Assembly: GCA_021773835.1 (NCBI GenBank)
Contig: JAJFJQ010000025.1
Location: 1 to 64,000, forward strand
Length of the DNA stretch: 64,000 nucleotides
Direction of reading: 5' to 3'
Origin: Gammaproteobacteria bacterium
GTDB taxonomy: Bacteria; Pseudomonadota; Gammaproteobacteria; Ga0077536
The notes under the pieces are model-generated. The model saw only the letters and a list, made by a program, of their open reading frames with translations, was not told the DNA's origin and made no database searches. Both the position numbers and the translations under genes were made by a program. Positions 44,691-53,894 of the stretch are shown here, piece by piece; the first letter of the stretch is position 1, and every line of letters starts with the position of its first letter.

Positions 44691-46646
44691 ATGACGAGCT
44701 TGCGACACCAGCTCGAGGGCTTGAGCGGGCGTCAGCTCATGGAACTCGCGCGACGCGTTGGCGACGCAGACCCAGTGTCACCCGCAGACTCGAGCCCGCT
44801 ATCGTCCCGGCTCGTTGCCTATGTTGTACCGCGTACCGCGGCACGGATTGGGGCCGATGAGCTCCGACAGGCGCTGAACCGGACGCTACCGGATTATATG
44901 GTGCCATCAGTGATCGTGTTTCTCGATGCGCTCCCACTGACACCGAATGGTAAAGTCGACCGTAATGCACTTCCCGAACCGGTCGATCCGCAAAGCGAAG
45001 CGCTGGCCGGCGAAAATTACCTCGCACCCAGAACCGATCCGGAACGAGCGCTCGCACAGATCTGGGCCGAAGTACTAGGCTTCGACGACGTTGGCGTGCG
45101 AGACAATTTCTTCGAAATGGGCGGTGATTCGCTGCTGACAATCCGCATCATTGCACGAGCTGCCGAGCTTGGCCTGCATATCACGCCTGATCAATTCGTC
45201 GACACACCAACGATCGAAGAGTTGGCGGTGGCCGCCACAGTTGATGACGATGCAAGCGGATCGGTCAGCATACACACGGCAATGCCAGCTTCTGAGCTAC
45301 AGAAACGCTGGCTGATGTCGCCGGCCCAAAGCCCGGATCAAATCATCAGCACGGTTTTGTTATATGCGCCCGGCGACCTCGATACCGAAACCTTGGCGCA
45401 AGCGCTGAGCGTGACAGGCCAGGTGCACGAAGCTTTGCGCCTGCGTGTGTTCCAGGAGCACGGCGAATGGTTTCAACAGCTCCGAGACGCCCCGACAACG
45501 ACAGCCGTTGGCTCCCTCGCCGACAGGACGCTATCTAGCGACGACGCGTTGGCCGCTGCGCGCGAACGTCTCGGCTCGCTGCTCGCAGAACCTGGCGGCG
45601 TGGATTTTGCGGCGCTTGTGTTGTCGTCTGATGATATCGATGGCCAAGCGCTAGTTCTGGCAGCGAGGGCCGTATGCGTCGATGCTGGATCGTGGTCTAT
45701 CCTACTTGCAGACCTCGAACAGACCTACATCGCGATCTCCCGAGGCTTGCCTGCGGAGTTGCCACCAGCGCCTACCCCGTTCAGGGTCTGGGTTGGCGGG
45801 CGCGGCGATCCCGGCGGTGCCCCAGGCCGTAGTGCAGACCCCGCGCACTCGCAAGCGGCCAGTAGCAGCGGTGACGATGATAATGAATTGATTCCAACGA
45901 CACGGCGCGCGGTCCGAGATGTCACTCTCCCTCGACATCTGTGCGATGGCCTGAGCTCGATTATTGGCAACGCGTACGGTACTCGGATTGATGAAACGGT
46001 GCTTGCCATTGTAATCAGCGCGCTCGCAGAGGTGTTGGACAACGCTACCTATGAGGTCGTTGTCTCGGACAATGTACGCGCTATCGCTGCCACTGGGATG
46101 AATCTATCGCGTACCGTCGGCAGCATCGGCTTGACGCGAGCGATACACCTGATTCTGGGTGAGGTAGCAGATCCGGGGACTCGACTAATCGCGATCAAAG
46201 AACAACTGCGTAATCAATTATCAAGAACCGTCGATGACGCCCCATCCCCTGATCGGCATCAAATAGTCGGGGTTGTACGGGCACGCTTCAGGTTTTTCGC
46301 GCACACACATCACGCCGACGACCCGTTGCCACTGATTATTCCCCACGCATTCGGCGGCCTCGCGATCATGGAGGCCGACGGGCCTTATGCGGATCCGATA
46401 GAGATCGTTGCGATCCCAGACTTGGAAGGAATGCGAATTATCTTTAACTTCGAGTCAGAGTGCTTCGATGAATCCGTTATCGAAGACCTGGCGCAACGTT
46501 GTCTAAGCGGTGCGAACGAACTCATCGAGTACTGCGTATCAACCGGGGCAGGCACGTTGACACCGTCTGATTTTCCTCTGGCCGCGCTGGACCAGAGTGA
46601 ATTGGATCACATCTCGGACTTGATGGGCGACCTCGATATCGATTGA
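44691..46646 (+). CDS. NRPS, A-domain C-terminal part, T domain, degenerate epimerisation domain
   Basis: A 651-residue protein. After a helical start (LRHQLEGLSGRQLMELARRV) residues 39-95 are the C-terminal lobe of an adenylation domain: RLVAYVVP, A9 LPDYMVP at 66-72 and A10 LTPNGKVDRNAL with catalytic Lys88. The T domain has FEMGGDSLLTIR with Ser147. Residues about 200-640 match an epimerisation domain: DAGSWSILLADLEQTY, NLSRTVGSIG, AIKEQLRN, TPSDFPLAALDQ. The catalytic HHxxxDG is replaced by RAVCVDA at 326-332, so epimerase activity is doubtful. Its N-terminus begins exactly where the protein of 36316-39285 stops in the A-domain. Confidence 0.9.
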   Translation: MTSLRHQLEGLSGRQLMELARRVGDADPVSPADSSPLSSRLVAYVVPRTAARIGADELRQALNRTLPDYMVPSVIVFLDALPLTPNGKVDRNALPEPVDPQSEALAGENYLAPRTDPERALAQIWAEVLGFDDVGVRDNFFEMGGDSLLTIRIIARAAELGLHITPDQFVDTPTIEELAVAATVDDDASGSVSIHTAMPASELQKRWLMSPAQSPDQIISTVLLYAPGDLDTETLAQALSVTGQVHEALRLRVFQEHGEWFQQLRDAPTTTAVGSLADRTLSSDDALAAARERLGSLLAEPGGVDFAALVLSSDDIDGQALVLAARAVCVDAGSWSILLADLEQTYIAISRGLPAELPPAPTPFRVWVGGRGDPGGAPGRSADPAHSQAASSSGDDDNELIPTTRRAVRDVTLPRHLCDGLSSIIGNAYGTRIDETVLAIVISALAEVLDNATYEVVVSDNVRAIAATGMNLSRTVGSIGLTRAIHLILGEVADPGTRLIAIKEQLRNQLSRTVDDAPSPDRHQIVGVVRARFRFFAHTHHADDPLPLIIPHAFGGLAIMEADGPYADPIEIVAIPDLEGMRIIFNFESECFDESVIEDLAQRCLSGANELIEYCVSTGAGTLTPSDFPLAALDQSELDHISDLMGDLDID

Positions 46647-46876
46647 GCCTATACGATATGGGCGTGATCGAAACGAACCGCTGCTGTCTTTCCGTTGTAG
46701 GTTTAATTTCTGGAGTGCGGCAACAAACGATAAGGTAGTTAAATTCAGTGAGGATAGGATCCGTGAGCGCGTCACGTGGATCAGCCGCAACAAAATTCCA
46801 TTTCTCTAATGCTGCCTGAGCAAGGCGTCAACGGATATTGTGCTGGGCACCTGCGCTGCAGGGGAAACGACGCTAG

Positions 46877-48541
46877 TTAGCGGGCGTCGGCCCCGCTAGG
46901 CACGGCTAGCTGCGCGAGTTTGATCTTGCGGATATCAGCGAGCTGCGTTTCGTCAAACAGCGTCGTCACTTCGAATACCACAACTTCGCGGATCGGTTCC
47001 TGCCCGGTGTACGCGCGATCTTGCGTGGAACTCCAGAACTGCGGCGGCGCGCCGAGCGCGCCAAGCGTATACATCCGATCATTGTGGGCGTTGTAGTTGG
47101 CGAGATACCGGACGATGAATTCGTAAAACGTCGCACTTCGATCCGGCAGATAGCGGGCGCGGCCGATTGTCTCTTCCAGAGCGAAAATCTGCGCGGCGGT
47201 CGTCGCGTCATTTAGTGCATCGGCGATCGCGCGGACGCGGGTGGTGCCATAGGGAAACACGAGCATTTTGTGCGTCGGCGTCAGGTAACCGAAATTGGAC
47301 ATTGTGAACACGTCCCCGTAGGGCTCGAAGAAGCGAACTGGCAGCGTATACCGTTCACCGCTGTCGCCGATGACTTCGTAACGATAGGTGTAGCTCAGAC
47401 GCGTGTCGTACCAGCCAAGTGCTGACGGACTAGCCCAATACGTACCGAGCAGGACCAGCGCTGCCCCCAACACGACGCGGTGGCCGCCATAGATTTGCCA
47501 TCCATCAGTTTTCTGGGCGCCGAGTAGCAACGACGCGAGGGCAAGGTTCAATAATATCCACGTCCAGAAAAGGTATCCATAGAGAATAAAAACCCCTACG
47601 TGAAAAACACTGAGCGTGACAAGTAGCAGCACAGTCACCCCGCGGCGCCACAACATTACGAGGCATGCGGATTCTGCTACCAACACGAAAATCTGCATCG
47701 GCACCGTCAACTGGACGATGGCTTGTGAAAATTCGACCACCGTCCGAGGATCGAGAGCACTCAACCAACCGTGCGCGTGAGCCGCCAGCGGCATTCGATA
47801 AAGATGACCGTAGCTCAGCCAGTCGAGTTGCCATTTGGTCCACGCCGGGAGCCAGTAGATCGCGCCAATCAGGCAGCAGATGAGAAATACGAAATCTCTC
47901 GTCGAACGCCTTCCGGTCACCGCGTGGACGAGCAACGCCGCAGCGAATAAATCGAGAACTCTCAGCAGGTGCGTCTTGTGCAAGAGGGCCGCGCCAGCGC
48001 TGAGCGAGGGAATATCGATCTGCCACATCATCGGATAGGCGACGAGCAGATAAGGATAAATGAACACGGGTCGAACGTACAAAAGAGGAACTAGCGCAAC
48101 TAAGAGCACCCGCTCTGCGACATAAGCCTGGTCGAAGTAGTAGTTGTAGCCCATTGTTGCGAGTGGCCAGGACACGGTTGCCGCGATACCCACGACGAAC
48201 CATCGCACTTGTCGACCATTCTGGAGCACTAGCCATGAACTCGAGAGCCGCCCAAATGCGATCAGTACCGCGCCCGCCAACAGCGCCGCGCCCGCCAATT
48301 GCGGGCCGATCCTCGTGAATACGCCAAGCACCAGCGAGGGTTCCGCATAAGATGTGCTCGGTAGATACCCGCCCCGCTCGAAGAAGGTTTCAACGACTAT
48401 AAACACAGCCAACAAGCCCGCCGTCCACATCCACTGGTTCGCTGCGGGGTGCGCCTCGGCATAGTCGACTAATGATTTTGGAAGGCTTGCGGATAAGGCG
48501 TCGCCAATCCGTCCCCGTTCTTGTGCCGACCGGTCGCTCAT
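46877..48541 (-). CDS. Multi-pass membrane protein, HTTM-like
   Basis: A 554-residue protein from ATG 48541 (an in-frame ATG at 48568 is possible). About nine to ten hydrophobic helices cover residues 30-340, then a soluble C-terminal domain of about 200 residues. The helix pattern VLLLVTLSVFHVGVFILYGY and WTWILLNLALASLLL resembles the HTTM domain found in vitamin-K-dependent-carboxylase-like bacterial proteins, but the characteristic motif set is incomplete and I hold the family loosely. It lies inside the NRPS cluster, opposite to its neighbours; a role in product modification or self-protection is speculation. Confidence 0.6.
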   Translation of the reverse strand: MSDRSAQERGRIGDALSASLPKSLVDYAEAHPAANQWMWTAGLLAVFIVVETFFERGGYLPSTSYAEPSLVLGVFTRIGPQLAGAALLAGAVLIAFGRLSSSWLVLQNGRQVRWFVVGIAATVSWPLATMGYNYYFDQAYVAERVLLVALVPLLYVRPVFIYPYLLVAYPMMWQIDIPSLSAGAALLHKTHLLRVLDLFAAALLVHAVTGRRSTRDFVFLICCLIGAIYWLPAWTKWQLDWLSYGHLYRMPLAAHAHGWLSALDPRTVVEFSQAIVQLTVPMQIFVLVAESACLVMLWRRGVTVLLLVTLSVFHVGVFILYGYLFWTWILLNLALASLLLGAQKTDGWQIYGGHRVVLGAALVLLGTYWASPSALGWYDTRLSYTYRYEVIGDSGERYTLPVRFFEPYGDVFTMSNFGYLTPTHKMLVFPYGTTRVRAIADALNDATTAAQIFALEETIGRARYLPDRSATFYEFIVRYLANYNAHNDRMYTLGALGAPPQFWSSTQDRAYTGQEPIREVVVFEVTTLFDETQLADIRKIKLAQLAVPSGADAR

Positions 48542-49077
48542 GAGTCGAGGCCACCGCGGCAAGCGCAACTTTCAGGGCTCACGTCACAACCGTCTACGAA
48601 CAGAGCTGTAATGACCAAGCGCCTGTAGATTACAGCTTCGGCCGAATCGAACAGCATAGTGAACCCAGCACGGGTGACTCAATACGAGCAGGCAGACGAC
48701 GAGCATGATGGCGTCTTTGTGCGCGGAAATTCTTTCGCGGCGAGGATGAATCGCGGTTGCATTCAAAAACTACGACGGCATGCTATTTCAGCGTCAACGT
48801 TTCCGTTCTCTGCTCAATGAGCTGATCAAACTAGTACGATACAGAGCATTATGGGTCTAGATCACGCGAATACGATACCGCCAAAGCTGCTGTTATCACA
48901 GTCATCGCAATGAGTGGGCACCGGTGCAGCCTTGAGCTCGGCAAACAACGTGCCTATCGAGCGCCGGGCAGTCTGACGGCGCCTGCGCATTCCGCGCCGC
49001 AAAATGCCGCCACGAGATCCGATTGTTGCGGTTAGACCTTGTAGTATTGCAGTTTTCCTGCACGATTTTCGAATGTT
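48542..49077. other. Divergent spacer before the PPTase gene
   Basis: 536 bp with no convincing gene; a 78-codon minus frame at 48862-49098 overlaps the PPTase start and lacks a ribosome site. It must carry the promoters for the divergent membrane protein and PPTase genes. Confidence 0.45.
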
Positions 49078-49737
49078 ATGGCTACTTCCTTCGAGCACTT
49101 ATTCGACTCGATTGCCCCACCGGCCGCCGAGGTCGCTGAGATGGATCCCGAGGACGCATCCGAAAATGAATTGTATTCGTCAGAACTGGCGCAAATAGCC
49201 AGCGCGATCGCGACGCGCCGACGCGAGTATGCGGCCGGTCGCATTCTGGCGAGGGTCGCTATGGGCCGTTGCGGTGTGGCCGCCACGCCACTTTTAAATG
49301 GCCCCGATCGAGCCCCGATCTGGCCGGCAGCGGTGGTCGGCTCAATTAGCCATACGGCGGGGCACGCCGTCGCGATGGCCGCGCCGCGTGGAGACCTCAA
49401 GGCACTGGGATGTGATATTGAAGTCCGAGCCGCATTGCCAGACCGCGTCGACAAGCGCATTTTGCTCCCGCGCGAACAAGGCTTCGTCGCCGCGACCAGC
49501 CGGTGGTACGGGCGACTGATTTTTAGCGCTAAGGAATCCGTCTACAAATCGCTGTATCCAACAACGAAGCGATTCATCAATTTCCATGAGGTCGAAATCG
49601 ACCTCGATCTTGACCGCGGTAAATTTGTAATCAACCTATATTCGAAGGATGGCAAGCTGCCTTACCAGGATCGCCTGCGCGGACGGTTCAGCTTCAACGA
49701 TCGGTTTTTGGGCACTGTCGTGTGGATCGAAACTTGA
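49078..49737 (+). CDS. 4'-phosphopantetheinyl transferase (EntD/Sfp type)
   Basis: A 219-residue enzyme that would convert the cluster's carrier domains to the holo form using CoA. Motifs: RRREYAAGRILARVA, GSISHTAGHAVA (the WxxSxSH-like region), LGCDIEVRA (Mg-binding Asp-Ile-Glu) and FSAKESVYKSLYP (the KEAxYK-type signature). EntD-like proteins have this length and these exact blocks. It stands alone, reading away from the membrane protein gene, and marks the right edge of the NRPS cluster. Confidence 0.93.
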   Translation: MATSFEHLFDSIAPPAAEVAEMDPEDASENELYSSELAQIASAIATRRREYAAGRILARVAMGRCGVAATPLLNGPDRAPIWPAAVVGSISHTAGHAVAMAAPRGDLKALGCDIEVRAALPDRVDKRILLPREQGFVAATSRWYGRLIFSAKESVYKSLYPTTKRFINFHEVEIDLDLDRGKFVINLYSKDGKLPYQDRLRGRFSFNDRFLGTVVWIET

Positions 49738-50413
49738 TTACGCTTGGCGCCTCGTAGCTGCTCTGTGGAGTCATAGCATCGTTGAACAGATTGTAACGCA
49801 ATGTCAGCAACATGATGTGTTCGAACTATGCGAGGTCATTGATTGAACTCACGGAATCCCCGCTTTCCGACTACCCGCTCCTCCGTCATCAGAGATCGCC
49901 AGCTTTGAATGGTAATGTGCTAGTCGATCTGCAAGAGAACTAATTTTATCCCCGCTGTACTCTATTGCCCGTTCAACTTTACTGCACGATTTAAGTGTCA
50001 CGTAATTCTAATCACGGAAGAAACCAAGCTTTTCGAAGAGCCACAATTTCGTCGGTAACGGTTCAACAATATCGCATCGAATAAAAATTAACTCACCGCT
50101 GGAATTGCTATTGCTTGCAAGACGATAGATAAATTCCTGTCCAATATTTACCCGTCTTTTCGCTACTGCGGCATGCGTAAACCTCAGCAGGTACCGGATC
50201 CTGTTTTTCAACGCACAAATAGCCCTGCGTCGATCGCAAATTAATCGTTCTTCAAACCGGTAATCCTGCCGGCATGTCACATCCCATGGGCGCGGGGGCT
50301 ACTCGCAGCCGCCGTGTGAGATTTGCTGCGCCTTCCTTATTGATAATGATTCTTATTTGCGTTATCTTTTGCATTAAGAATACTAGAACCTAACTCCTAG
50401 GAGCGGATCGTTA
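49738..50413. other. Spacer between the NRPS cluster and the iron-regulated operon
   Basis: 676 bp. A minus-strand frame at 50008-50280 (90 codons) has no recognisable motif and no ribosome site. The only clear signal is the Fur-like box at 50342-50360. The rest is AT-richer than its surroundings. Confidence 0.5.
50342..50360 (+). promoter_or_regulatory. Fur-box-like operator
   Basis: GATAATGATTCTTATTTGC matches the 19-bp Fur consensus GATAATGATAATCATTATC at 14 of 19 positions, with the first nine bases identical. It lies 54 bases upstream of the porin start, where it could cover the promoter. Iron repression of the 50.4-53.2 kb operon is the inference. Confidence 0.72.
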
Positions 50414-51871
50414 ATGAACAGGAAAATACTTGTTGGCCTTGCGTGCTGCGCCCTTGCCACGCCGCTATTTGCAGCGCAACCAGCCATGAAGGAACTGTGG
50501 GAGATAGTTCGCACGCAACAACAGCAGATATCGACGCTTCAAACAGAACTCAAAAGTACCCGCGAAGCACTTGAAAAAACTATCGAGAAACTTGAGGTCA
50601 CGACAGCAACTGTGAAGGAGACAGATGAGCAAATCGCTGCCGTCGATCTCAAGGTCGAAGCCACCGCCGATATGTTCGAACAAGTTACAAGTGATGACCC
50701 TGTAGACGACGCGCTGTCGACCACCAACGTTCCCCAAGCTCCGAATTCAGTTGGCTCGGCCGGGGGCCGCTGGGGTCCAATCGCTGGGCGAAGGCGTGCC
50801 ATCGGCGGCCGCTGGTCGGACAGAACAACGCTTGGCGGGTACGGCGAACTTCACTACAACAATCTTGACGACAGCGCGATTGCTTTTGATGGTGATCCGG
50901 ACGATTTGGACCGGGTAGATCTTCATCGCCTTGTTTTGTTCGCCAGCCATACGTTTAACGATTGGATGCGGTTTGCCTCTGAGATCGAATTCGAGCACAC
51001 CCGCACGGGTGAAGGCCAGGTGGGAGAAGTAACGATAGAACTCGCATGGCTAGAGATGGATCTTGCCCTGCGCCATCATCTTCGCGCCGGGATCGATATC
51101 CTGCCGGTCGGACTGCTCAACCTGACGCACGAGCCAAACACGTTTTACGGGGTCGAGCGGAACCCGATCGAAGCAGAAATTATTCCGTCAACCTGGACCG
51201 AAGCAACCTTGGCCCTGTGGGGTGAACTAGCGCCCGGCTTTGCCTATAACGTCTATCTTCATTCGGGACTAACAATTCCGACCAGTGGAAGCAGCGCATT
51301 TCGCCCACGTAGCGGACGTCAAAAGGTCGCCAATGCCGACGACCAAGACGTGGCTGTGCTCGGCCGGTTGATATATGCCGGTACGCCAGGACTCGAGATC
51401 GCAGTCACCTTCGATTATCAGGCGGATTATACCGGTACAGCTGATAGAGCGGATGCGGACGCCTGGTTATTCGAATCTCATATCGACTGGCGTCATAACT
51501 CTGGTTTCGGGCTGCGCGCCTTGTACGCTCGCTGGGAACTCGGCGACCATCTCAGCGCGGGGCTCGATCCGAAGGCGGTGGGCGCGGATACCTTGGAAGG
51601 GTGGTACGTGGAACCGGCCTATCGTTTCTCGAGCGCGAGCATGTTCCCAGGTGAGCTCGGCGTCTTCGTGCGTTATCACCAGTGGGACCAGCGCAATGGT
51701 CTCAGCGGTAGCGCTTATCGATTTGAAGAATACGACCAAGTAAACGTCGGCCTAAATTACTGGCCGCATCCTCAAGTCGTGTTCAAACTTGACGCGCAGT
51801 GGCAGAGCGCAGACGGGCCGGTCGCCGTAGAGCGAGACGGTTTCAACCTTGGCGTTGGCTATCAATTCTAA
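50414..51871 (+). CDS. Porin (phosphate-selective O/P-like) with N-terminal coiled coil
   Basis: A 485-residue outer-membrane protein. The signal peptide ends LFA/AQ near residue 21. Residues 25-90 are a heptad coiled coil (QQQQISTLQTELKSTREALE) typical of trimeric porins. From about 135 on it is a beta-barrel (LGGYGELHYNN, FASEIEFEHT, HLRAGIDILPVGLLNL) ending LGVGYQF with C-terminal Phe. The AGIDILPVG and NLTHEPNTFYG segments are those of the porin O/P family. AGGAG lies 11 bases before the ATG. The Fur-like box upstream suggests induction under iron limitation. Confidence 0.85.
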   Translation: MNRKILVGLACCALATPLFAAQPAMKELWEIVRTQQQQISTLQTELKSTREALEKTIEKLEVTTATVKETDEQIAAVDLKVEATADMFEQVTSDDPVDDALSTTNVPQAPNSVGSAGGRWGPIAGRRRAIGGRWSDRTTLGGYGELHYNNLDDSAIAFDGDPDDLDRVDLHRLVLFASHTFNDWMRFASEIEFEHTRTGEGQVGEVTIELAWLEMDLALRHHLRAGIDILPVGLLNLTHEPNTFYGVERNPIEAEIIPSTWTEATLALWGELAPGFAYNVYLHSGLTIPTSGSSAFRPRSGRQKVANADDQDVAVLGRLIYAGTPGLEIAVTFDYQADYTGTADRADADAWLFESHIDWRHNSGFGLRALYARWELGDHLSAGLDPKAVGADTLEGWYVEPAYRFSSASMFPGELGVFVRYHQWDQRNGLSGSAYRFEEYDQVNVGLNYWPHPQVVFKLDAQWQSADGPVAVERDGFNLGVGYQF

Positions 51872-51879
51872 ATCGCGTC

Positions 51880-52422
51880 GTGCTTAACCTCGTGAGCATT
51901 AAACGTTGTCTGCGGATTTGTACGGCGGCGATTCTCGTCGTCGCCGTACACAGCGATTGTTTAATGGCAGCTGAGGTCTACCTCGAACCGGCCGATTTTC
52001 TATCCCAGTCGTTCGCGGACAACGTGCCAAAGGCGAAGCGCTTGTGGTTAACGAAACCGATCCAATCGGAAATTCGTGAAATTATGGGGCACGATATGGG
52101 CCGATTGCGGGTCCATTATTGGCTCCGCGGCGACCGCACAGCCTGGATCCTTGAAGAAATTGGTAAGGACCAGCCAATCACGACTGGCCTAACGGTCGAG
52201 GCTGGAAAAGTCGCCGACATCCGTGTGTTGATCTATCGCGAAAGCCGAGGATGGGAGGTCCGCTATCCCGCGTTTACGGACCAATTTAAAGGCGCGACCT
52301 TAGTTGACCATTTCCTGCTAGACCGGCGTATCGACGGCATCACTGGGGCTACCTTATCGGTCGATGCGCTGACCCGGCTTGCGCGCCTCGCCTTGCTCCT
52401 CCATCGACACGCGACATCCTGA
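51880..52422 (+). CDS. Periplasmic FMN-binding domain protein
   Basis: A 180-residue protein from GTG 51880 (another GTG at 51892 is possible). The signal peptide ends near LMA. The domain resembles the C-terminal FMN-binding domain of RnfG/NqrC, with the flavinylation motif RIDGITGATLSVDAL near residue 155, in which the second Thr would carry FMN attached by ApbE. VRYPAFTDQFKGATLVDHFLL precedes it as in the family. It is placed between the porin and the PepSY gene, suggesting an electron-transfer step, for example ferric reduction. Confidence 0.85.
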   Translation: MLNLVSIKRCLRICTAAILVVAVHSDCLMAAEVYLEPADFLSQSFADNVPKAKRLWLTKPIQSEIREIMGHDMGRLRVHYWLRGDRTAWILEEIGKDQPITTGLTVEAGKVADIRVLIYRESRGWEVRYPAFTDQFKGATLVDHFLLDRRIDGITGATLSVDALTRLARLALLLHRHATS

Positions 52423-52423
52423 A

Positions 52424-53227
52424 ATGGCTTCCAAGGTCGCCACGCTTCGGCTAACGTTACGCGCCTGCTCCAAGATTTCTGTTGGATCTATGTTAAAGAC
52501 CTGGCACCGGACCGCCGGCTTATTTGCTGCAGCGTTCCTTCTATTGCTGACGATCACCGGCTTGCTGTTAATGCAGGCAGACGACCTCAATCTTGACGGT
52601 CGCTACATCAGCGATGATCGCTTGCTAGACTGGTACGGGATACGGCCCGCGCCACCACCATTAACGTTCGCGGTAAATGATCATTTAATAACTCAGCTTG
52701 GCAGCCGCTTATATTTCAATTCAGATTTTTTGCTGAATATCGATAGCCAGCTGATCGGTACCGCGCCGGCGGCCGATGAAATTCTCGTCGTAACGACTGA
52801 TGATCTCTTACTACTTACCGCCGATGGCAACGTCGCAGAACAGCTTAATGAGACAGCCGGAGTACCGCCCAGCATAACCCACGTTGGCATATCTTCTGAC
52901 GGCACCATTGTTTTAAATTCCGTCGACGGACAATTCACTTTTAGCCCACTGGACGTTCGCTTTACGTCCACCGACACGCAAACGCCCGTGCGTTGGCAGA
53001 GTCCTATCGCCGCACCCGCCGAGTTGATCGCGTCGCTTAATCGTAGTTATCGTGGGGCAGGGCTAACCCTGGAGCGCATTATTATTGATCTCCATACCGG
53101 CCGACTCCTTGGCACCTTCGGGGTGACCTTGATCAACCTCGCATCGGTGCTACTGATCGTTCTGATCATCAGTGGCATCTGGCTCTGGCTCGGGCGCGCA
53201 CGCGGTAATGGCTCGAACGACGCTTAA
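52424..53227 (+). CDS. PepSY-type membrane protein
   Basis: A 267-residue protein from ATG 52424, right after the FMN-protein stop; an ATG at 52490 is an alternative. The N-terminal helix follows LKTWHRTAGLF, the WHRxxG start of PepSY-associated membrane proteins. A long periplasmic beta domain follows and a last helix near residues 240-258 (LASVLLIVLIISGIWLWLG). Such proteins often accompany FMN-binding proteins and siderophore receptors and are thought to pass electrons across the inner membrane. The three-gene Fur-controlled unit agrees with iron reduction, but no substrate is shown. Confidence 0.82.
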   Translation: MASKVATLRLTLRACSKISVGSMLKTWHRTAGLFAAAFLLLLTITGLLLMQADDLNLDGRYISDDRLLDWYGIRPAPPPLTFAVNDHLITQLGSRLYFNSDFLLNIDSQLIGTAPAADEILVVTTDDLLLLTADGNVAEQLNETAGVPPSITHVGISSDGTIVLNSVDGQFTFSPLDVRFTSTDTQTPVRWQSPIAAPAELIASLNRSYRGAGLTLERIIIDLHTGRLLGTFGVTLINLASVLLIVLIISGIWLWLGRARGNGSNDA

Positions 53228-53385
53228 TTAAACGCCGTTCGGTATTGGCCTATACGTATTATCAGTGCCCGAATCGACGCTCCCAGCGCCGCGGATTCAT
53301 ACCTCGGAACCCAGCGGCGATTCTCGGGTCACAACCCTACCAACCAACTAGAAGTTATAATGGCGACAAACCGGACGTCGAGACC

Positions 53386-53733
53386 TTGCAGAATCTAACG
53401 CTATTAGCCGCCGTGATATTGTTTGTTGCCAGTTTTTCGACGCAGGCAGAACAGATCAGCGGGCGCGAATTACTGGCATTCTGCGTCGAGCCCGAATCTA
53501 GCGACGCGAAAGCTTATTGCGACGGTTACATTACCGCAGCAATCGAAACGCACGCGACGTGGGCCCTCTGGGATCGCTTGCAACGCGTATTTTGTTTTCC
53601 CAAAGGTGACAAGTTCACCCACGCCTACGGTGCTGTCGTCGAGTACCTTAAAGCACATCCTCAAGAGTTGGACTATGAGGCAAGTAGTCTCGTGCTCAAT
53701 TCGCTAAATCAGGCGTTTCCGTGCGAACAATAG
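53386..53733 (+). CDS. Rap1a/Tai-family secreted small protein
   Basis: TTG 53386 gives MQNLTLLAAVILFVASFSTQA, a clean signal peptide; the longer frame from 53245 would put 47 unlike residues before it. The mature domain has ISGRELLAFCVE, AYCDGYITAAIETH, RVFCFPKG and VVEYLKAHPQELDYEASSL with four Cys in the Rap1a/Tai spacing. The founding members neutralise T6SS amidase effectors in the periplasm. No T6SS effector is nearby, so here it is an orphan immunity protein or has another role. Confidence 0.75.
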   Translation: MQNLTLLAAVILFVASFSTQAEQISGRELLAFCVEPESSDAKAYCDGYITAAIETHATWALWDRLQRVFCFPKGDKFTHAYGAVVEYLKAHPQELDYEASSLVLNSLNQAFPCEQ

Positions 53734-53894
53734 CGGCGTACAGAACGCGCTGTCGATTAGCATAGAAATAAGCCCCGTCGTAAATATGCGAGTTAGTCGG
53801 TTACGCAAGCATTGTGCTCGAGCGGCACTGCCACGTTACAGATTTCGGTGAACGCTGGCTCCGGCAGACCCTTCGCGGATACACTATTGTCCCA

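Noticed and set aside
50008..50280. 90-codon minus-strand frame as a small gene
   Set aside because: No ribosome site, no family resemblance, Arg-rich composition typical of a chance frame in a spacer.
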